64,000 bases of DNA. It comes from Halichondria panicea (Eukaryota > Porifera > Demospongiae > Suberitida > Halichondriidae). Made by a program: the position numbers and the translations under genes. Positions within the stretch are counted from its first letter, which is position 1. Every line of letters begins with the position of its first letter. The notes beneath the pieces are model-generated. The model had not been told where the DNA came from. It ran no database searches and saw only the letters and a list, made by a program, of their open reading frames with translations. This document shows positions 63,113-64,000 of this stretch, one piece after another. Location of the stretch: assembly GCF_963675165.1 (NCBI RefSeq), contig NC_087387.1, forward strand, positions 4,800,990 to 4,864,989. Direction: 5' to 3'.

Positions 63113-63281
63113 GATAGCTGGAAGATATAATTATAACTGATCGAGACTGTATATTCTAGTCTACAAAAATTGCCGGATCTCGTATTGTTAAAAATTAATG
63201 TTCTTGGACAAGCTATAATAATTATGTAGACTAGAGGCAGTAGTTACAGGCCATATCAGCATGGAACGCTGTAGCTATGGC

Positions 63282-63366
63282 AGCATTGAGAATCAATGAT
63301 CTAGAGGTAGATCAAGAGTAAAACACTGTGTTGGCCTGTAGCATTGAGAATCAATGATCTAGAGGC
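63282..63366 (+). repeat. Direct repeat of 26 bp, two copies
   Basis: AGCATTGAGAATCAATGATC plus TAGAGG occurs at about 63282-63307 and 63341-63366, 59 bp apart. It contains the palindrome CATTGAGAATCAATG and lies in the divergent promoter region between the COX8-like gene and the last gene. Confidence 0.7.
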
Positions 63367-63372
63367 AGACGC

Positions 63373-63384
63373 TGCGCATGCGCA
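63373..63384. promoter_or_regulatory. NRF1-like palindrome upstream of the COX8-like gene
   Basis: TGCGCATGCGCA, the same 12-mer as upstream of catalase, lies 260 bp upstream of the COX8-like start codon and 470 bp upstream of the plus-strand gene. NRF1 controls nuclear-encoded respiratory genes in animals; its action here is inferred. Confidence 0.4.
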
Positions 63385-63852
63385 TAGACTATTTTACATT
63401 ATTGAGGGCGGGGCTACTTTTATGATCACCTCAAGGGAAACCTGGAGGGAAACCAGCCTGGAAGGAAATTCTTTTCTGCTACTGTAAGTCAGTAAAATAT
63501 GCTTCATTGACAATACTTGGCTTCACTGTTGTCTGAACACTTACAAAAGTAAGGGCATCTGTAATTGATACCAGCAACACAGTCAGTGTGATGCACATCG
63601 TCTGCATGCTGCATAGCAATAGTTATCAGTGACTGGTATCTAATGCTGCATACCTCCTGTGCAACTTCCTCTCTCTATAGTTACAACTGGACGTAGATAC
63701 ACCAGTTATGGAATGCTTTGTTGGTAGCTTTCAACAAGTGTTCCGTGCCAACGGATAGGCCTGCTCTCATAGTTTGCTCATGCAAAAACTGAAAACTTAG
63801 TTTGTTCTACTTCAAAGAGCTAAAAGCTAGACTAAAGACTATCTTCGGAGCT

Positions 63853-63916
63853 ATGGCTCTACTCAGTGCGACTGTATCCATTTTACTTCTTTATGTCAGC
63901 ATCACCAATGGACAAA
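63853..63916 (+). CDS. First exon of a secreted or membrane protein (partial, continues past window)
   Basis: ATG at 63853 opens a signal peptide (MALLSATVSILLLYVSITNG, then Q) that ends at a GTAAAT donor after 63916. Everything after the signal peptide lies beyond the window or in unrecognised exons. Divergent from the COX8-like gene. Product unknown. Confidence 0.5.
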
Positions 63917-64000
63917 GTAAATTACATTTAGCCACTGCATGGCTACTTACCTAAGTGTAGTTGTGGCTTTATATAATAGTTTTTGGTTCAATCTCTCTGT

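Overview
The window looks like nuclear DNA of a marine sponge (Porifera, probably a demosponge). The genes are compact, with short GT-AG introns. They include an animal-type catalase, a TALE homeobox gene, a class C GPCR, a receptor tyrosine kinase with Frizzled-like cysteine-rich domains, kinase-kelch proteins, a short-chain collagen and a large CCP/EGF/Calx-beta receptor. This assignment is inferred from gene content and architecture; no marker such as rRNA is present. Intergenic DNA is AT-rich, full of the palindrome ATAATTAT, and crowded with small terminal-inverted-repeat elements.

Layout. 0-6.5 kb is repeat-rich: foldback elements, a ~118-bp minisatellite, and a WD40 exon resembling CDC20/Cdh1. 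6.8-11.2 kb (minus) is a receptor tyrosine kinase whose 5' exons were not found. 11.3-14.9 kb is a graveyard of inverted-repeat elements. 15.0-16.1 kb (minus) is a DUF1749-type alpha/beta hydrolase, divergent from a complete 14-exon catalase (16.9-24.8 kb, plus). 25.5-26.9 kb (minus) is a TALE homeobox gene, divergent from a small mitochondrial protein gene (27.1 kb, plus). 28.3-31.0 kb is an intronless mGluR-like receptor.

From 31.6 kb a ~7-kb segment occurs twice in direct orientation (31.6-38.55 and 48.4-55.56 kb). Each copy holds a plus-strand protein kinase-coiled coil-kelch gene convergent with a minus-strand transmembrane receptor gene. Both kinase genes are intact, at 744 codons each. 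The second receptor gene resolves into 22 phase-consistent exons (1,279 aa) running back to 62.3 kb. The first is a 5'-truncated, frameshifted pseudogene. Between the copies lie a young but internally broken Ty3/gypsy-like LTR retrotransposon (39.2-42.9 kb) and several TIR elements. A short-chain collagen gene sits inside one receptor intron on the same strand. The window ends with a COX8-like mitochondrial gene and the signal-peptide exon of a gene that continues off the edge.

Most notable are two families of non-autonomous TIR elements. One has TAGCCTCGA termini and 9-10-bp target duplications; its members include a 49-bp perfect-ended miniature and a 1.1-kb member carrying a RecQ-like helicase fragment. 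The other has AGTTGGGC termini and 11-bp duplications. The co-duplicated receptor/kinase pair is also notable: the receptor tail carries conserved candidate phosphotyrosine motifs, which would fit a signalling or recognition module. All function statements are inferred from sequence; no database search was run.
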